Positions 51,508 to 62,220 are shown, counted from the first letter of the stretch. The stretch is DNA of 64,000 nt from Endotrypanum monterogeii (GCA_000333855.2 CM007316.1:1029727-1093726), one strand, 5' to 3'. The notes: generated from the sequence alone by a model not told the origin. Made by a program: numbers and translations.

Positions 51508-54168
51508 CTAAGCGATAGAGTAGCGGTTCAGCAGCTCCACTGTCTTCTCCCAGACTCGTCTCTCATGGGGGTCACTCGGTGGCGCCGACGCAATTGGTGC
51601 AGAACCAGCCAAGCCGCTTGGTGACGCCGTGAGCACGGAGTCCCACATTGGACCCCTCCCGGTGCTCGTGTTGCCTTCGTGTTTTCCATGAACACTGACA
51701 AAGGGCAATCCGTGGGATTTCGCGCGTGGCGAGTTACTCATCGAAGCCTCAGCCGAAAGCGGAGGTGCTCTACGATGCACTACCTCGTCCAAGGCGCCAG
51801 ATGAGTCGAGAAACGAGACACGTTGTCGCTGCGCGCATGGGGGCTGCTCACAAGACTCGCCCTGTCGTTGGAGTGAGAGGGCATCATCGCTCTTCTGTCC
51901 AGAAGTCGAAGTTGAGCCTCCGCTGCTTTGGCCGTGAAGCCGCGCCGCCACGGTGCCCTCTCCTCTGCACCGGTAATACGGATGGTCAGCCTCTGTGGTG
52001 GAATACGTGGCGGGAGCTGTTGTCCGTAGGACTTCCTCTGCAACTTGCATCGCACTCTGGAGAGAGATCGCAGAAAATGGCGCAGCACAGCTGTGCGGAG
52101 TGGACAGCCCTTGAGACACAGGTGGCGACCTGACTGGCAATGCAGGTGACTGACCCGAAGGAGAACGATCCTTCGCTGCCCCATTCTCGTTCTGCTCTCG
52201 TGCCCCTCCACTGTTAGGTGGGAGATAAAGGGGAGCGCGTGCAGGAGTCCAGTGATGTGAGCCGGTAGGATGCGCAGAGCTCGGCATCGATCCTCCAAAC
52301 ATCGCGACCTCCTCACGGGCTTTTTGTTGGTAAGCACCGCCAGTACCAGGCACAGACGAAGCTGGGCTGCGCGTTGCCGATGAGCTATGCCTCAGGGGAG
52401 AAGAACATCCTCTGCGACATGGACGTGGAGATGATCCAAGGTCATGGCCGGCGCCACAGTCCTTCCTTGAGCCAGTAGGGGTACGGAGAGACGCCACTGC
52501 GCCACCACTGGGGGCAGCGAATGAGGCAACACTGTTTTCGCCGCGCGATGTGAGGGGGTATCGCGGCTTTAGCAGTTGCAGGCGCGTCAAGAAGTGCTGA
52601 CGCCTTTCCTCCTCCAGCGAGCGCCGCAGCAAGAGAGCCTCGTGACGGCTGCGCGTTAGCATGGCATGGCACTCAGAAAACAGGCGATTCTGCAATGCAG
52701 ACACCAGGTCCTTCTGCGGAGGCCGTGGATGTTCCTTGAACGCATTGGTAGTCGGCATCGACAGGACAGCGTCACCAATGGAAGCGCCGGCGCTGTCACT
52801 GACCAAGTCAGGGTCTACGCTACACAGCAGGCGACGCAACGCGCCCACCTCCTCCTGCAGTGCTGCTACCTCGGCCTGTGTGTGTAGTACCTCATCGCTG
52901 GACCGAGAGGCAACGCCGCACTTCTCACAGCCGACCCAAGTACGAGCTGCCAATGTGGAAGCAGCAGCCTCTTGCTCATGCAGGAGCTGACTCTGTTGAT
53001 GTGCGAACTCCATAACTGGCTGGATCAGAGTGCTCGCTAGGTCATGGTAAAGCTGCGACACGACCCGCTGCAGCGCGGACGGAACATCCCGACTGTCCTC
53101 AACGCTCATAATGACATCAAGAATCTGCCCTGTAGCATCTTCGGCAGTCGCTGCGGCTATGCGAGACATATTCGCAGCCAATTTCTCTACCCTTCGATTG
53201 AGCGGTGATTGTGATGTGGCTGGTGCGGTGTGAGGGAGAGTCCCGTTGGACACAGAGTCTTCATGACGCTCACTCACGCGCGCCAGAGTACCTTGCACGC
53301 TGCCACTGCCCCTATGCTGCACCCCAGCGACCTGCTCCTCCAACGCTGCCTCAACTGTTTGAAGCGTGGCCTGAGCTTCCGCAGCCGTCACACGGTACGT
53401 CTCCAGATCAGCATGACTCTCACCTCGCTGCGCCTGCAACAGTGCCTCCACTTGCTGCATTACCTGAGCTTCGAACGCGCGGCGCTGCTCCTCTGTATAT
53501 ACAGTGAGGCTCGGTCCGGGGGACATCGAGGCTTCAGGATGTGACCCCTGCAAGGTGGTCTTCAGTGAGTTTGCCTTTAACGCTGGCGAGATGGGGTTGC
53601 CGGACTCTGCAAGCGTCTGTCGCGCGCCGAGGCCGCTGCTTTGCTCCGCTTGCTGCGTGGTGCTGACCCTGTTGAGAATGCTCGACGCGGACGGTGTCGC
53701 AGCACCACCCGTGCGGCAGTGCAGTGAGGGCGGTGAGGGGATTCCGGGAGCGTCAGCGTAACTGCGCCTACGCCGAAAAGGCGGGGACCGGAGAGAGAGT
53801 GAGGAGTGCGAGAAAACCTGTTGCCGCTCATCATCCACGACGCCCTGTTCGTCTTCTCTGCGTCGCCTCCAGTCCGACATAATATGATCCCCACCGCTGG
53901 GGTTTGTGTATGTCACACTGTCAGTCTCATTCTCCTCCGCACGAGTGTTGTACTCGGCCTTGGACAAATAATACGGAAGTAGACTGCTGGGGATGTCGGC
54001 AGTGACCGAGGTGGACAGGTGATCCTTCGGTGGAAGAGGAGGAGGCGGTTGTCGTATTGGGGAAGACGACGACAACCGCCTCGCTGCTGATGAGGGCGGC
54101 TTGTAGAGCAGCGACTTGTGGAGTGCCGATGGCCGCGAAAATATCTCCGCATAGGAGCTCCCTGGCAT
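51508..54168 (-). CDS. Disordered/coiled-coil protein, function unknown
   Basis: I do not recognise this 886-aa protein. The N-terminal 230 residues are Ser/Pro/Arg-rich and mostly disordered, with a poly-Pro patch (RQPPPPLPPKD). Residues about 220-340 and 400-530 contain heptad-like helices (RAFEAQVMQQVEALLQAQRG; VAALQEEVGALRRLL) that suggest coiled coils. A CxxC pair (VGCEKCGVA) is in the middle. The C-terminal 350 residues are again low-complexity Ser/Pro/Gly, ending RRVWEKTVELLNRYSIA, a possible short binding helix. No enzyme motif or membrane segment is seen. The layout resembles kinetoplastid cytoskeletal or flagellar proteins, but that is a guess. The ATG at 54168 (MPGSSYAEIF) follows a leader that encodes (CA)n and poly-A-derived low-complexity sequence. 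Confidence 0.7.
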   Translation of the reverse strand: MPGSSYAEIFSRPSALHKSLLYKPPSSAARRLSSSSPIRQPPPPLPPKDHLSTSVTADIPSSLLPYYLSKAEYNTRAEENETDSVTYTNPSGGDHIMSDWRRRREDEQGVVDDERQQVFSHSSLSLRSPPFRRRRSYADAPGIPSPPSLHCRTGGAATPSASSILNRVSTTQQAEQSSGLGARQTLAESGNPISPALKANSLKTTLQGSHPEASMSPGPSLTVYTEEQRRAFEAQVMQQVEALLQAQRGESHADLETYRVTAAEAQATLQTVEAALEEQVAGVQHRGSGSVQGTLARVSERHEDSVSNGTLPHTAPATSQSPLNRRVEKLAANMSRIAAATAEDATGQILDVIMSVEDSRDVPSALQRVVSQLYHDLASTLIQPVMEFAHQQSQLLHEQEAAASTLAARTWVGCEKCGVASRSSDEVLHTQAEVAALQEEVGALRRLLCSVDPDLVSDSAGASIGDAVLSMPTTNAFKEHPRPPQKDLVSALQNRLFSECHAMLTRSRHEALLLRRSLEEERRQHFLTRLQLLKPRYPLTSRGENSVASFAAPSGGAVASLRTPTGSRKDCGAGHDLGSSPRPCRRGCSSPLRHSSSATRSPASSVPGTGGAYQQKAREEVAMFGGSMPSSAHPTGSHHWTPARAPLYLPPNSGGAREQNENGAAKDRSPSGQSPALPVRSPPVSQGLSTPHSCAAPFSAISLQSAMQVAEEVLRTTAPATYSTTEADHPYYRCRGEGTVAARLHGQSSGGSTSTSGQKSDDALSLQRQGESCEQPPCAQRQRVSFLDSSGALDEVVHRRAPPLSAEASMSNSPRAKSHGLPFVSVHGKHEGNTSTGRGPMWDSVLTASPSGLAGSAPIASAPPSDPHERRVWEKTVELLNRYSIA

Positions 54169-56557
54169 TTGAAGGACGAGGTAAGCGCTTAGGGAAGACA
54201 GAACAGCAGCAGTAAAAACTGTAGGGGTGCACCGCACACACACACACACACACACGCGCAAATCGAAGATAAAAAAGGGAGGTGCTTCTATATATATATA
54301 TGTTAATCTAAGATGGAGTATCGTTGCCGCTAAGCGAGCACTCGAAGACCGGGGGAAAAAAAAATAATGCAAATATTAAAAGAGTAGGACAGAGCACCAC
54401 AGGCGCCGGTACCTCTTTACCAAGAGGCACAGAAAGAGACCCGGACAAATCAGGGTGGCTGCCAACGGCGGTGAACGGAACCTTGACGGCAAATAAAAAA
54501 AATCTGGTAGAACTCACACTGAAAGGTAGGCCTACAGAAGAAAAAGATGCAGACGGAGTGCCCTTCACCAAGCACACATGCTCAGCCGCAGACCTAAGGC
54601 GACACAGAAAAACAGTCAGCCGCGTCCAAGTGGCATCAATGTGCAGCTTGCCAACACTTGCTACGTAGCGTCACCAACACCGAAAAAAAGAAGAGGATGA
54701 CAGTAGTTGTGGTGGTGTCCCTATGTTACACAGCCGGACCTGTGTCTCGCTGTTTTATCAGCGACTTAGAGAACGAAGAACAAAACAGACGGAGAAGAGG
54801 AAGCGGAAGGTTGGAAAAAAAAAAATTGTAGGCATGAGCCTGTGCTTCATGAATGTAACCTGTCTTCACAAAGCATCCACCAGGGCAGCTTTTCAGAAAA
54901 GCTTGCATTTGTCATTAACAAAATCGATGTCACGAAAGACGATGAACGGGGAAGAACGCCGGCGTGGTCGCGCGTACAGCTCCTTCTGCTTTTTGTGGTG
55001 TTGGTTAGCTAGCTTTGCAAGCGTCTAGCACAGCAACTGATCAAAGTCAACCGTGTGAATTCTTTTTCTTCTCAGATAAGCCATCTGCCATCAGCCTACG
55101 CACTTTTTTTCGTTTTTTTTGCTTTTGCTCCCCCCCACTTCTCTCCTTTGTGGTGTTGACGGGTATCGTAATCGTTTTGAGGTGCTCCCGCCCCTCTGCC
55201 CCCGAGTCCTTCTCTTTGTGTGCGGGAAAGGGGAGAACGCTGTCTACAGTCATGTCGTCTCTCTACCCTGAAAGAAAGAAAAAAAAACCTTCCAACTTCT
55301 TTTCCTGTTGCCACAAACACAACGACAGAGGGAAACAGGAGCAGGACGCAGGCAAAAAAAAAAGAGGAAGAGCAGAATGTCATCGATGCTCTTGCTTGGC
55401 AGCAAAGGAACACGTCTACAACGTTACCCCTAAAAGATACATGGTTCCTCTCCATATTCTCCGAAAACAAGATATGCGCAAGGCATCAGGACCAACGCAC
55501 AGCACAAAGCAGGCAACACCGGAACAACGGAGGGGGATATCTCCAAGCACAGGAGAAAGAAAGAAAGAAAGGGGGAAGAGAAGACCTCACCTATCCTAGA
55601 AAGTCCCTCAAGCCACCACAGCTGCCCGAATACCTGAGCGCCAAGGGACAAAGAATAAAAACAAAATATATTTATATATATTTTTTGAAAATATGCGCGA
55701 AGTTGTCACGGGATTAGGCAAGCAAACAGGCAGGCAGTAGAAATGCACACGAGAGGAGCGACTCGTGATGTCTGGCACCGCACTCAGGGGAGAAAAAGCA
55801 CACACACACACACACACACACACACATGCACACACACACATGCACACATGCACTGAAGGTAATCTACCGACAAAACACTGGCATGTTCCCCTTTTGGCGC
55901 ACGGAGAAAAAAAAAACGGAGGCGGCGGGCAGAGGGATATGCACGAAATAAGAGTGTGCACCAAATAGTTGGGTGAGGCAATATTGCAGTCCCCCCCCCG
56001 GCCCAACCCTCGATGTCACAGACTGTGCATATGCAGCTGTGTTCACAGACATCGACCGCTCTCTCAGACAAAGGTATGATACCAGCAGTGCCTTGATGTC
56101 AGCACACGCTCTTTCATTGAAAGCAGAGGAGTGCTCAGAGGCGTTGACGCTCGCCCGCCTTTCCCCCACACACCAAGTGGAGTTTACGCCATTCCTCGCC
56201 CATGCACAAAAAAAAAAGACAATTTTATTATTATTATTATTATTAGTTTGTTTATTATGTACAACACTTGTGTGTCCGAATGAAAACGAAATTCGAGTTG
56301 ATGTGTGATCGCTGTTTTTGTTCTTGCCGTTGTTTGGATCTTCGAGATTATGCCGCTGCCACCGCCACCCCTTCCCCATCCTCAGACCCCCCATACCCAG
56401 AGCTTGAAGACGCACACGCACAAGTGACCGGTGCTCTGCCGCTGTCCCTCTCTCCGATAACGCGCGGCAAGGACCTCTTCGGCTGGATAAGGACAGTGCA
56501 GATGATACACAAGACGCCGCAGGGAGACAAGGGAAGCAAAGCAAGTCGAAACGCATG
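54169..56557. other. Gene-free spacer
   Basis: No supportable gene in 2.4 kb. (CA)n at about 54236-54257 upstream of the 886-aa gene, (CA)n at about 55800-55850, (TTA)n at about 56224-56246, and T/C-rich runs near 55100. Open frames in it are Lys-rich and homopolymer-derived. It should hold the 3' UTR of the MEMO1-family gene. Confidence 0.6.
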
Positions 56558-57589
56558 TCACTCGTAGCCGATGCTGGCGAAGCCAACCCAATGGTGCAAA
56601 TTCGCAGGAGCTGTTGTGCCCATACCAATATCCTGCACAGGAATGTGATTGCGGCCATCAACGCTGGTGCCGTAAGATACCATCATGCCCGACAGCGGAC
56701 TCGCCTTCAGGCTCTGTTGAAGGAAGTAGCTTGTCAATAACCCACAAGGCACCGAATAGCGGCCACACCACGTCCACTTGTACTCGCGGTAGTCCTCCGC
56801 AGAGACGGTGTAGTCGCTGAATGCCCGCACACGCTGCACAGTGAGCTCGCCCTCGAGACAGTCCCGGATGATCTTGTGCTCGTACCCCACCGCCAGCTCG
56901 TATCCTTTCTCATCGGTGCCAAACTGTGCGTACTGCCGTCCCGGACCCCAATTCTCGTCGCCGTAGTGCACGGCGTCCGTCGAGATCACGATGGCGAAGT
57001 CCTTCCCCCATTCCATCTGGCGATTGCTCGTCACCTTGGCGATGGCGGACCCCAAAGAGCACGCAATCGACTCCATACGGCCAAAGGACATGCACGGCAC
57101 CACAATTGGCACAATCTCAACGTCCCTATTGTAGTACTGCAGGAACGGAATGATGGCCTCGATCGAGTGCTCTATTCGTTGCATCTCCTCGTGTACCTGG
57201 TAAACTTCGTTGGGTAACTCTGCCATGAGCTCCTCGCGCAGCGCCGACACCCTCACCGGGCCGTAGGGCATTGCCCACGCATCGTAGGCGTCGAATATGA
57301 TGTCGTTCTCTAGGTTCAATCGACGGGCAGAGTGAGCGACACCGAAAAGAAAGATGGTCTTCGCTTTCACGTGGCGCAGGAGACTCATGTAGTACCGGCC
57401 AACATACGTGTAGTCGTCGTGCGGACACAAGGCAACGCGCCAAACGGGCCTCTCAACGTTGGCGATGCTGTCTTCGCACTGTGACGCCACCGCCTCCCTC
57501 CTGATTCGGTCGATCAACTCGTCCATCTGCGCTTCCTTGGTGGCGAAGCCGACAGGATCGACCATATCCCGAACATAACAGCCAGACAT
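56558..57589 (-). CDS. MEMO1: MEMO1-family protein
   Basis: The 343-aa product belongs to the MEMO1/AMMECR-associated family (class III dioxygenase-like fold). Human MEMO1 binds copper or iron through His49, His81 and Cys244. Here the equivalents are His57 (CPHDDYTYVG), His86 (FGVAHS) and Cys275 (WCGRYS), all conserved. The EHSIEAIIPFLQYY segment and DAVHYG near residue 207 (DFCHWG in human, so Cys replaced by Val) match family blocks. The protein is about 45 residues longer than human MEMO1, mainly at the N terminus and in surface loops. No targeting signal is visible, so it is probably cytosolic. In animals the family is linked to cell motility, redox and copper buffering. The role in trypanosomatids is not known to me. 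The start at 57589 is the only ATG giving the complete N-terminal helix. Confidence 0.9.
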   Translation of the reverse strand: MSGCYVRDMVDPVGFATKEAQMDELIDRIRREAVASQCEDSIANVERPVWRVALCPHDDYTYVGRYYMSLLRHVKAKTIFLFGVAHSARRLNLENDIIFDAYDAWAMPYGPVRVSALREELMAELPNEVYQVHEEMQRIEHSIEAIIPFLQYYNRDVEIVPIVVPCMSFGRMESIACSLGSAIAKVTSNRQMEWGKDFAIVISTDAVHYGDENWGPGRQYAQFGTDEKGYELAVGYEHKIIRDCLEGELTVQRVRAFSDYTVSAEDYREYKWTWCGRYSVPCGLLTSYFLQQSLKASPLSGMMVSYGTSVDGRNHIPVQDIGMGTTAPANLHHWVGFASIGYE

Positions 57590-58250
57590 TTCTTCTTGTT
57601 AAGCAAATACGTACGAGAGAGACGTGTGTGCGTGTGCGTGTGCGTGTAAATGTGACCCCTTCCCCTCTCTGTTGGTGCGTATCAAATACTCAGGGCGAGT
57701 CAGCGCAGAGTAAGCCACGAGCACAAAAAAAAAAACAGATGAGAGTGGGATCCTATTCCTTCCTAGGGGATTTGGCTTTTCTTGCGCTTTAGATCGCACT
57801 GCAAAACGAGACAAAACCCAAAAATATACTCGGTACAGAGAAGTGGAGAAGGCATAAAAGAGGGGAGAGTCGTGGACTTCGAGAGCAGGACCACAGCGAA
57901 AGCAAAGCAGCAGTCCGTGTGTGTTCTAATGTCCGCTTTTAAGAACGCACCACACCAGGACAAGTGAATAACCAACAAAAAAAACAAAAAAACAGTTGGA
58001 TGTGAAATGCAACGATAGAGGGCAACGACGATCACTACGCTGCATGGGCAAAAATGGGGCAAGGCTATGTACATATATATGTATATGGGTATGGGTATGG
58101 AAAGAAATGTGCACAGGATGTGGCGGCGGGAGAAGGTGAAGGCGGATAGGGGCGTAACAAGGATGAAGGAAGGTACTGCAAGTATTGGGATGTGTACTTG
58201 CGACTGTACACGTGGGTGTTTCTTTTGTCGTTATACACTGAGTAAATATG

Positions 58251-58282
58251 TACATTTATATACATATATGTATATAAATGTA
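58251..58282. repeat. 32-bp perfect palindrome
   Basis: TACATTTATATACATA at 58251-58266 is followed directly by its reverse complement at 58267-58282. It is part of a longer cluster of TATATGTATA-type repeats to about 58335. Confidence 0.85.
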
Positions 58283-58905
58283 TATATATATATATGTATA
58301 TATAAATGTATATATATATATATGTGTATATACGTTTTCTTTGCGTCCCTCGCAAGAGCATTTTTTTTTTTTTGATTGTTTGTTTCCATAGACACCATGT
58401 GTTCACGCGCGCATAGATGCAAAGAAGCTTTAGGCGGGAACACTATCGGAACATATGTCAGACGGAAATCAAAGTAACACAAAAGCACAAGATCAACAAC
58501 CACTGTAAAGACGAGAGAACAAAGTGTGCACAACTACCGAAGAGTTCAAGGCACCCTCTGACGCCGCCCCCCCCCCCGTCCTCTTTCTCTCGTCATATGT
58601 AACTTGGACAGGTCTGGGGGTGTACTGAGAGAGAATTTTATTAGGAATATCTCTTTCTCCCCCTTTTTCTCCCTCCTCTCTCTTCCGCATCCGCTGTATC
58701 TGCAGTGAAGCACGCAGCCTGTCGTGGGACCGTTGCATAAGGGCGGCGTGCGATGTCGTGAATCGGTGCTTCGTATGGATTTGCGCTCCTCGAAAAGACA
58801 TCACACATCACTCATCTCCCCCCCGCCCCCCCGCCCGCCCTCCTCCTCCTCCTTGCTGTGGCCCGCTACTGCCGCGGCTGCCGGCCCCGAGCGCACTCAA
58901 GACCG

Positions 58906-58907
<2 letters not shown>

Positions 58908-58952
<45 letters not shown>
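58908..58952. repeat. (AT)n microsatellite
   Basis: About 45 bp of alternating AT in the spacer downstream of the CaaX-tailed gene. It is one of the longest dinucleotide runs in the window. Confidence 0.9.
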
Positions 58953-58955
<3 letters not shown>

Positions 58956-59157
58956 TTATCATTTTTTCTGTTGTTGCTTATAGGTGTGTTGCGTCGCTGC
59001 AAGCTTGTAGCGACAGCACACCTTTGCTTGTCTCTCCCCCATCCCCTCGCAACAAGAGGCATATCAACATGTGTGTATGTTCGTAGGGGAAGGAGGAGGG
59101 AGAGGGAATGTGAGTAACTATAGAGAAAAAGGGTGGGGCCATGGCTCACAAAAACAT

Positions 59158-62022
59158 CTACATGACGGCGCAGCAGCCCAACACCTTCTGTTTATTTTTT
59201 CTTTTCGAAGACGATGAGGTGTCCACCGTACTACTCTTGAGTACATGATGCGTGTCCAACCCAGCACCAGTACCGGGGTGAGCAGTAAGGATAGAAGAGG
59301 AACGCGTTGCAGCACTCTTGTCTGCTCTGTCCTTACCCGAGCGAGGGGGTATCGTGTCATTCTTTGAGATGGTGCTGGACCCTGCGGACAAGGACCTTGT
59401 TTCACCACACTTGGCTTCTTTCGAGCACAATACCGGCAGGGTACTTTGGAGACTTTCCAGTGGCACTTCAACCGCCCTACAGGATGTTCCAAGGGCGGAG
59501 GGGGACTTCGTCGCGGTACAGGGATGGTGCGTCCTGGGCGACGGCGTCAGCGACATCGTGTCAGGGCCCCTTTCGAGTTCCGACGGCAGCGCGGCGCACA
59601 CACTCGTTGCCGCGCGCTCAGGACGCAGAGAGAGGGAAACCTCTCGCGTCGGGGTGCGCGACGAGGGCAGAGTCGGTGCCGTCCCTCGCAGGGTTAAGCT
59701 ACTCGACGGAGAGGACCCCGTGGCGGTGGGGGAGACCATGACAGAGGACAAAATAACAGCTGCTGTGACTCGTTCCGACTTGCGCACCGCCGCAGCCTGC
59801 AGCACCGCAGGTGTCTGCACGGTTGGGAGCGAGACAGTCGGATGCGGTGATGTAGACGATAACGGCGCTGCCACTGCTGTCACACCAACGGTCGCAGGTT
59901 GCATTGAGGAAGGGTTGAAAGACTGAGCTGATGCAGCTCCGCCATCTCGACGACAGTCAGACAGCGATCGGGCTGTGCCCGGGTTCGGGGACAAAGGCTT
60001 TGTGTCGACCCTGCTCGCTGCACGCTTGCCACTGTCCCCCTGCCCATTACGGGCCGCTGCGGTGAAATTCTTTGTGGCTTTCATTTGAGAAGGGCGAGCG
60101 GTGGCTTCCTGAGTTGTCGGAGAACGTGCGGCCGACGAGCCGTTTGCCTTCGGTGCACCTCCTCCGGGGGTATTCCCTGATGCAGACTGAGGCAACGTGC
60201 TCTGCCTGCCCATCAACGGGTGCAAGGAAACACTTGCCCTAGCTGATGCGTGTGTAGAACCGACCGAGGGTCGTGCTGTGGTGCACGGTGAGATCGGTTG
60301 CATGTCAGGTGTCACGGAAGATGTACCGACTGAGGAGCGCCCGTTGGATTTGCGCTGCGTCTTCGAGGAAGAGGCAATATGAGAAGTCGACGGCAGAGAC
60401 TTGGGCGCTGAGCCACCCTTCTGCTTCTTGATCCTTCTCTCTGCCTCTGGCTGCTGCTTGTTTTCGGGCTTGTGCTCTAACCGTAAAGCTGAAAGCGCAA
60501 ATGGACTCCCAGCGCCTTCCTTGCCGTGTTCATTCTCAAGTAGAGAAAGCGGAGGGCAATGTGATGCAGATAGCTCCAGGTTCGGAGAGGGGGTGGGAGT
60601 AACCCCCAGAGCATGTATCGTGTAGTCCCTGTGGATGATCCAGCTCTTCGGAGAAGTTGTGTCAGAACAAATGCGACTGCTCGTGTTACCACATCGCAGG
60701 TCGAATGAACGATGATTTTGTGGTGTATGAATGGATACCAGCGAGATTGGTGACGCAGCCACCACACTACTGGGCTGCTGCATCATTGCATCATTGCGCA
60801 AGGCCTGGGACAAATCTCCTATCTTGTGTGACCTCAACAACTCGGAATTCTCCGTAGTGTCGGCTCTCGCCGGATCCGCTAGGGCAAGCCCGAAGTTGGT
60901 GTGAATGACGGTGTTCGTTGGCTCGCAGGAGGCGGACAAGTCAAGCTCGAGGCTGGTTGCCAGCAACTCTCGAGACTGGTAGCGTTGGAGGAGGTGCGGC
61001 AGCGGAGTTCGGAGAGAATCGCTGGTCGCGCTTCGCCCGTCGTCGCTGGCCACGGACGACAGAGGATACTGAAACCCCCGCGCACCGGTGAGCGTACTCT
61101 GAGAGGTTATCGAGTCATGGCGCCGGCGAGTACGGCAGCGAATCAACGATTGGGTTGCGCTGCTCTGCGACAGCAGCGACGAAGAGCGCATAATCAGACT
61201 TTGAATCGGATTGTGTGTTTCGTTGTATCGGGCACGGCGGAGTAGACCCCTCGCTGTGCGCTGTGCAGCCGTCTGAGGGGGCAGGTTAGCGGGTGAACGC
61301 TCCCCGCCTTCGCCGAGCAGCCCTCCTGTAGATCCTTGGCGGCTGTGCGGCGTGGCGAACGAGGGCGAGTTCATGGTGGATGATGTAGGCGCTGGACCCA
61401 CGTTTGGCGACGGCATCATGGCACTGCTCTGACTGGCTCTTGCCACTGCCTTTTTATCCATCTGAAGTCGTTTCTTTGTGCGGTGGCGCTCTTTTTTCTC
61501 CCTCGTGTCACGCTTCGCTCTTCTCAAGACCTCCCAGTAGTTCGCCTCCCAGTATATCTCCTCCGCGTCAGCAACGGGTCGACGCGCCATCATCGCCTTA
61601 GCAGCCATCTCGAGCGAATCATCAGTCGGTGACAGCTGTAGATACTCGAAGCCATCGAAGCTCAGATCCTGCTCCGCACCGCGTAGCTCTTGGTCACTGG
61701 TGGAGACAACCTTCTTGAGAGTGATAACTGGCAGGTCACTGTAAGCACCCGCTAGCTTGCTAACAGAGCACCCGGAGGCTTCACTCAGCTGGATAACCGT
61801 GGGCGGTCGGTAAACAGTCCGCAGCGGTCCCTCCGCAATGGAGCGCAGGTAGGGAACACTCTGCAGAGCGGCTGCCCAACGCTCGCTTGCCGAGGACCCA
61901 TGTACTGCCGACGAGCCCACTGAAGACGGTGGTGCCAGTGGAAGCCATGGAAGCGGCGCAACTGCATGTGTAATGGATAGATGGGACGCAGAGGAATCCT
62001 TGACACGTGAATAATCCTTCAT
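59158..62022 (-). CDS. Disordered protein with C-terminal CaaX-type tail, function unknown
   Basis: This 954-aa protein is not recognised outside its ends. The last residues are KRKNKQKVLGCCAVM: a basic cluster, a Cys and then Cys951-Ala-Val-Met, which fits a CaaX box for farnesylation (Met at the last position), with Cys950 available for palmitoylation. Membrane anchoring is therefore predicted. Residues about 25-240 look partly ordered, including RTVYRPPTVIQLSEASG and EEIYWEANYWEVLRRAKRDTREKKERHR, a charged helix. The middle 600 residues are Ser/Thr/Pro-rich and probably disordered, with scattered basic patches. No catalytic motif is visible. The ATG at 62022 (MKDYSRVKDS) is preferred because the frame upstream encodes Phe/Pro low-complexity leader from a pyrimidine tract. 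The stop codon directly follows the CaaX Met, so the motif is truly C-terminal. Confidence 0.72.
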   Translation of the reverse strand: MKDYSRVKDSSASHLSITHAVAPLPWLPLAPPSSVGSSAVHGSSASERWAAALQSVPYLRSIAEGPLRTVYRPPTVIQLSEASGCSVSKLAGAYSDLPVITLKKVVSTSDQELRGAEQDLSFDGFEYLQLSPTDDSLEMAAKAMMARRPVADAEEIYWEANYWEVLRRAKRDTREKKERHRTKKRLQMDKKAVARASQSSAMMPSPNVGPAPTSSTMNSPSFATPHSRQGSTGGLLGEGGERSPANLPPQTAAQRTARGLLRRARYNETHNPIQSLIMRSSSLLSQSSATQSLIRCRTRRRHDSITSQSTLTGARGFQYPLSSVASDDGRSATSDSLRTPLPHLLQRYQSRELLATSLELDLSASCEPTNTVIHTNFGLALADPARADTTENSELLRSHKIGDLSQALRNDAMMQQPSSVVAASPISLVSIHTPQNHRSFDLRCGNTSSRICSDTTSPKSWIIHRDYTIHALGVTPTPSPNLELSASHCPPLSLLENEHGKEGAGSPFALSALRLEHKPENKQQPEAERRIKKQKGGSAPKSLPSTSHIASSSKTQRKSNGRSSVGTSSVTPDMQPISPCTTARPSVGSTHASARASVSLHPLMGRQSTLPQSASGNTPGGGAPKANGSSAARSPTTQEATARPSQMKATKNFTAAARNGQGDSGKRAASRVDTKPLSPNPGTARSLSDCRRDGGAASAQSFNPSSMQPATVGVTAVAAPLSSTSPHPTVSLPTVQTPAVLQAAAVRKSERVTAAVILSSVMVSPTATGSSPSSSLTLRGTAPTLPSSRTPTREVSLSLRPERAATSVCAALPSELERGPDTMSLTPSPRTHHPCTATKSPSALGTSCRAVEVPLESLQSTLPVLCSKEAKCGETRSLSAGSSTISKNDTIPPRSGKDRADKSAATRSSSILTAHPGTGAGLDTHHVLKSSTVDTSSSSKRKNKQKVLGCCAVM

Positions 62023-62176
62023 TAATGCGGCAGGAGAAGAGAATTTGAAGTGAAAAAAAAGATAATCAATGCGACGGAGCGGAGGGAGAAGGGCTGGACG
62101 GAGGAGAAGAGCTCTCCACACGTAAATAACACCTAAAAAAAAATGAAAGGCTCCAAATGTCAACAAGAGCCAGAAG

Positions 62177-62220
62177 GAAGGGGGAAGGGGGAAGGGGGAA
62201 GGGGGAAGGGGGAAGGGAGG
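62177..62220 (+). repeat. (GGGGGAA)n heptanucleotide array
   Basis: About six tandem GGGGGAA units. On the coding (minus) strand this is a pure C/T tract about 160 nt upstream of the ATG at 62022, so it may serve as the polypyrimidine tract for trans-splicing. The plus strand has G-quadruplex potential. Confidence 0.8.

Larger units (their letters stand above)
57590..59157. other. Gene-free spacer rich in AT repeats
   Basis: No supportable gene. (GT)n-like sequence at about 57623-57650, a cluster of ATGTATAT-type repeats at about 58240-58335 including a 32-bp palindrome, a C-rich run near 58565 and a long (AT)n at about 58908-58952. It includes the MEMO1 leader and the 3' UTR of the CaaX-tailed gene. 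Confidence 0.6.

Noticed and set aside
55015..55599. 194-codon plus-strand open frame in the spacer upstream of MEMO1
   Set aside because: It is on the strand opposite to all genes and is made largely of homopolymer-derived Phe and Lys runs.
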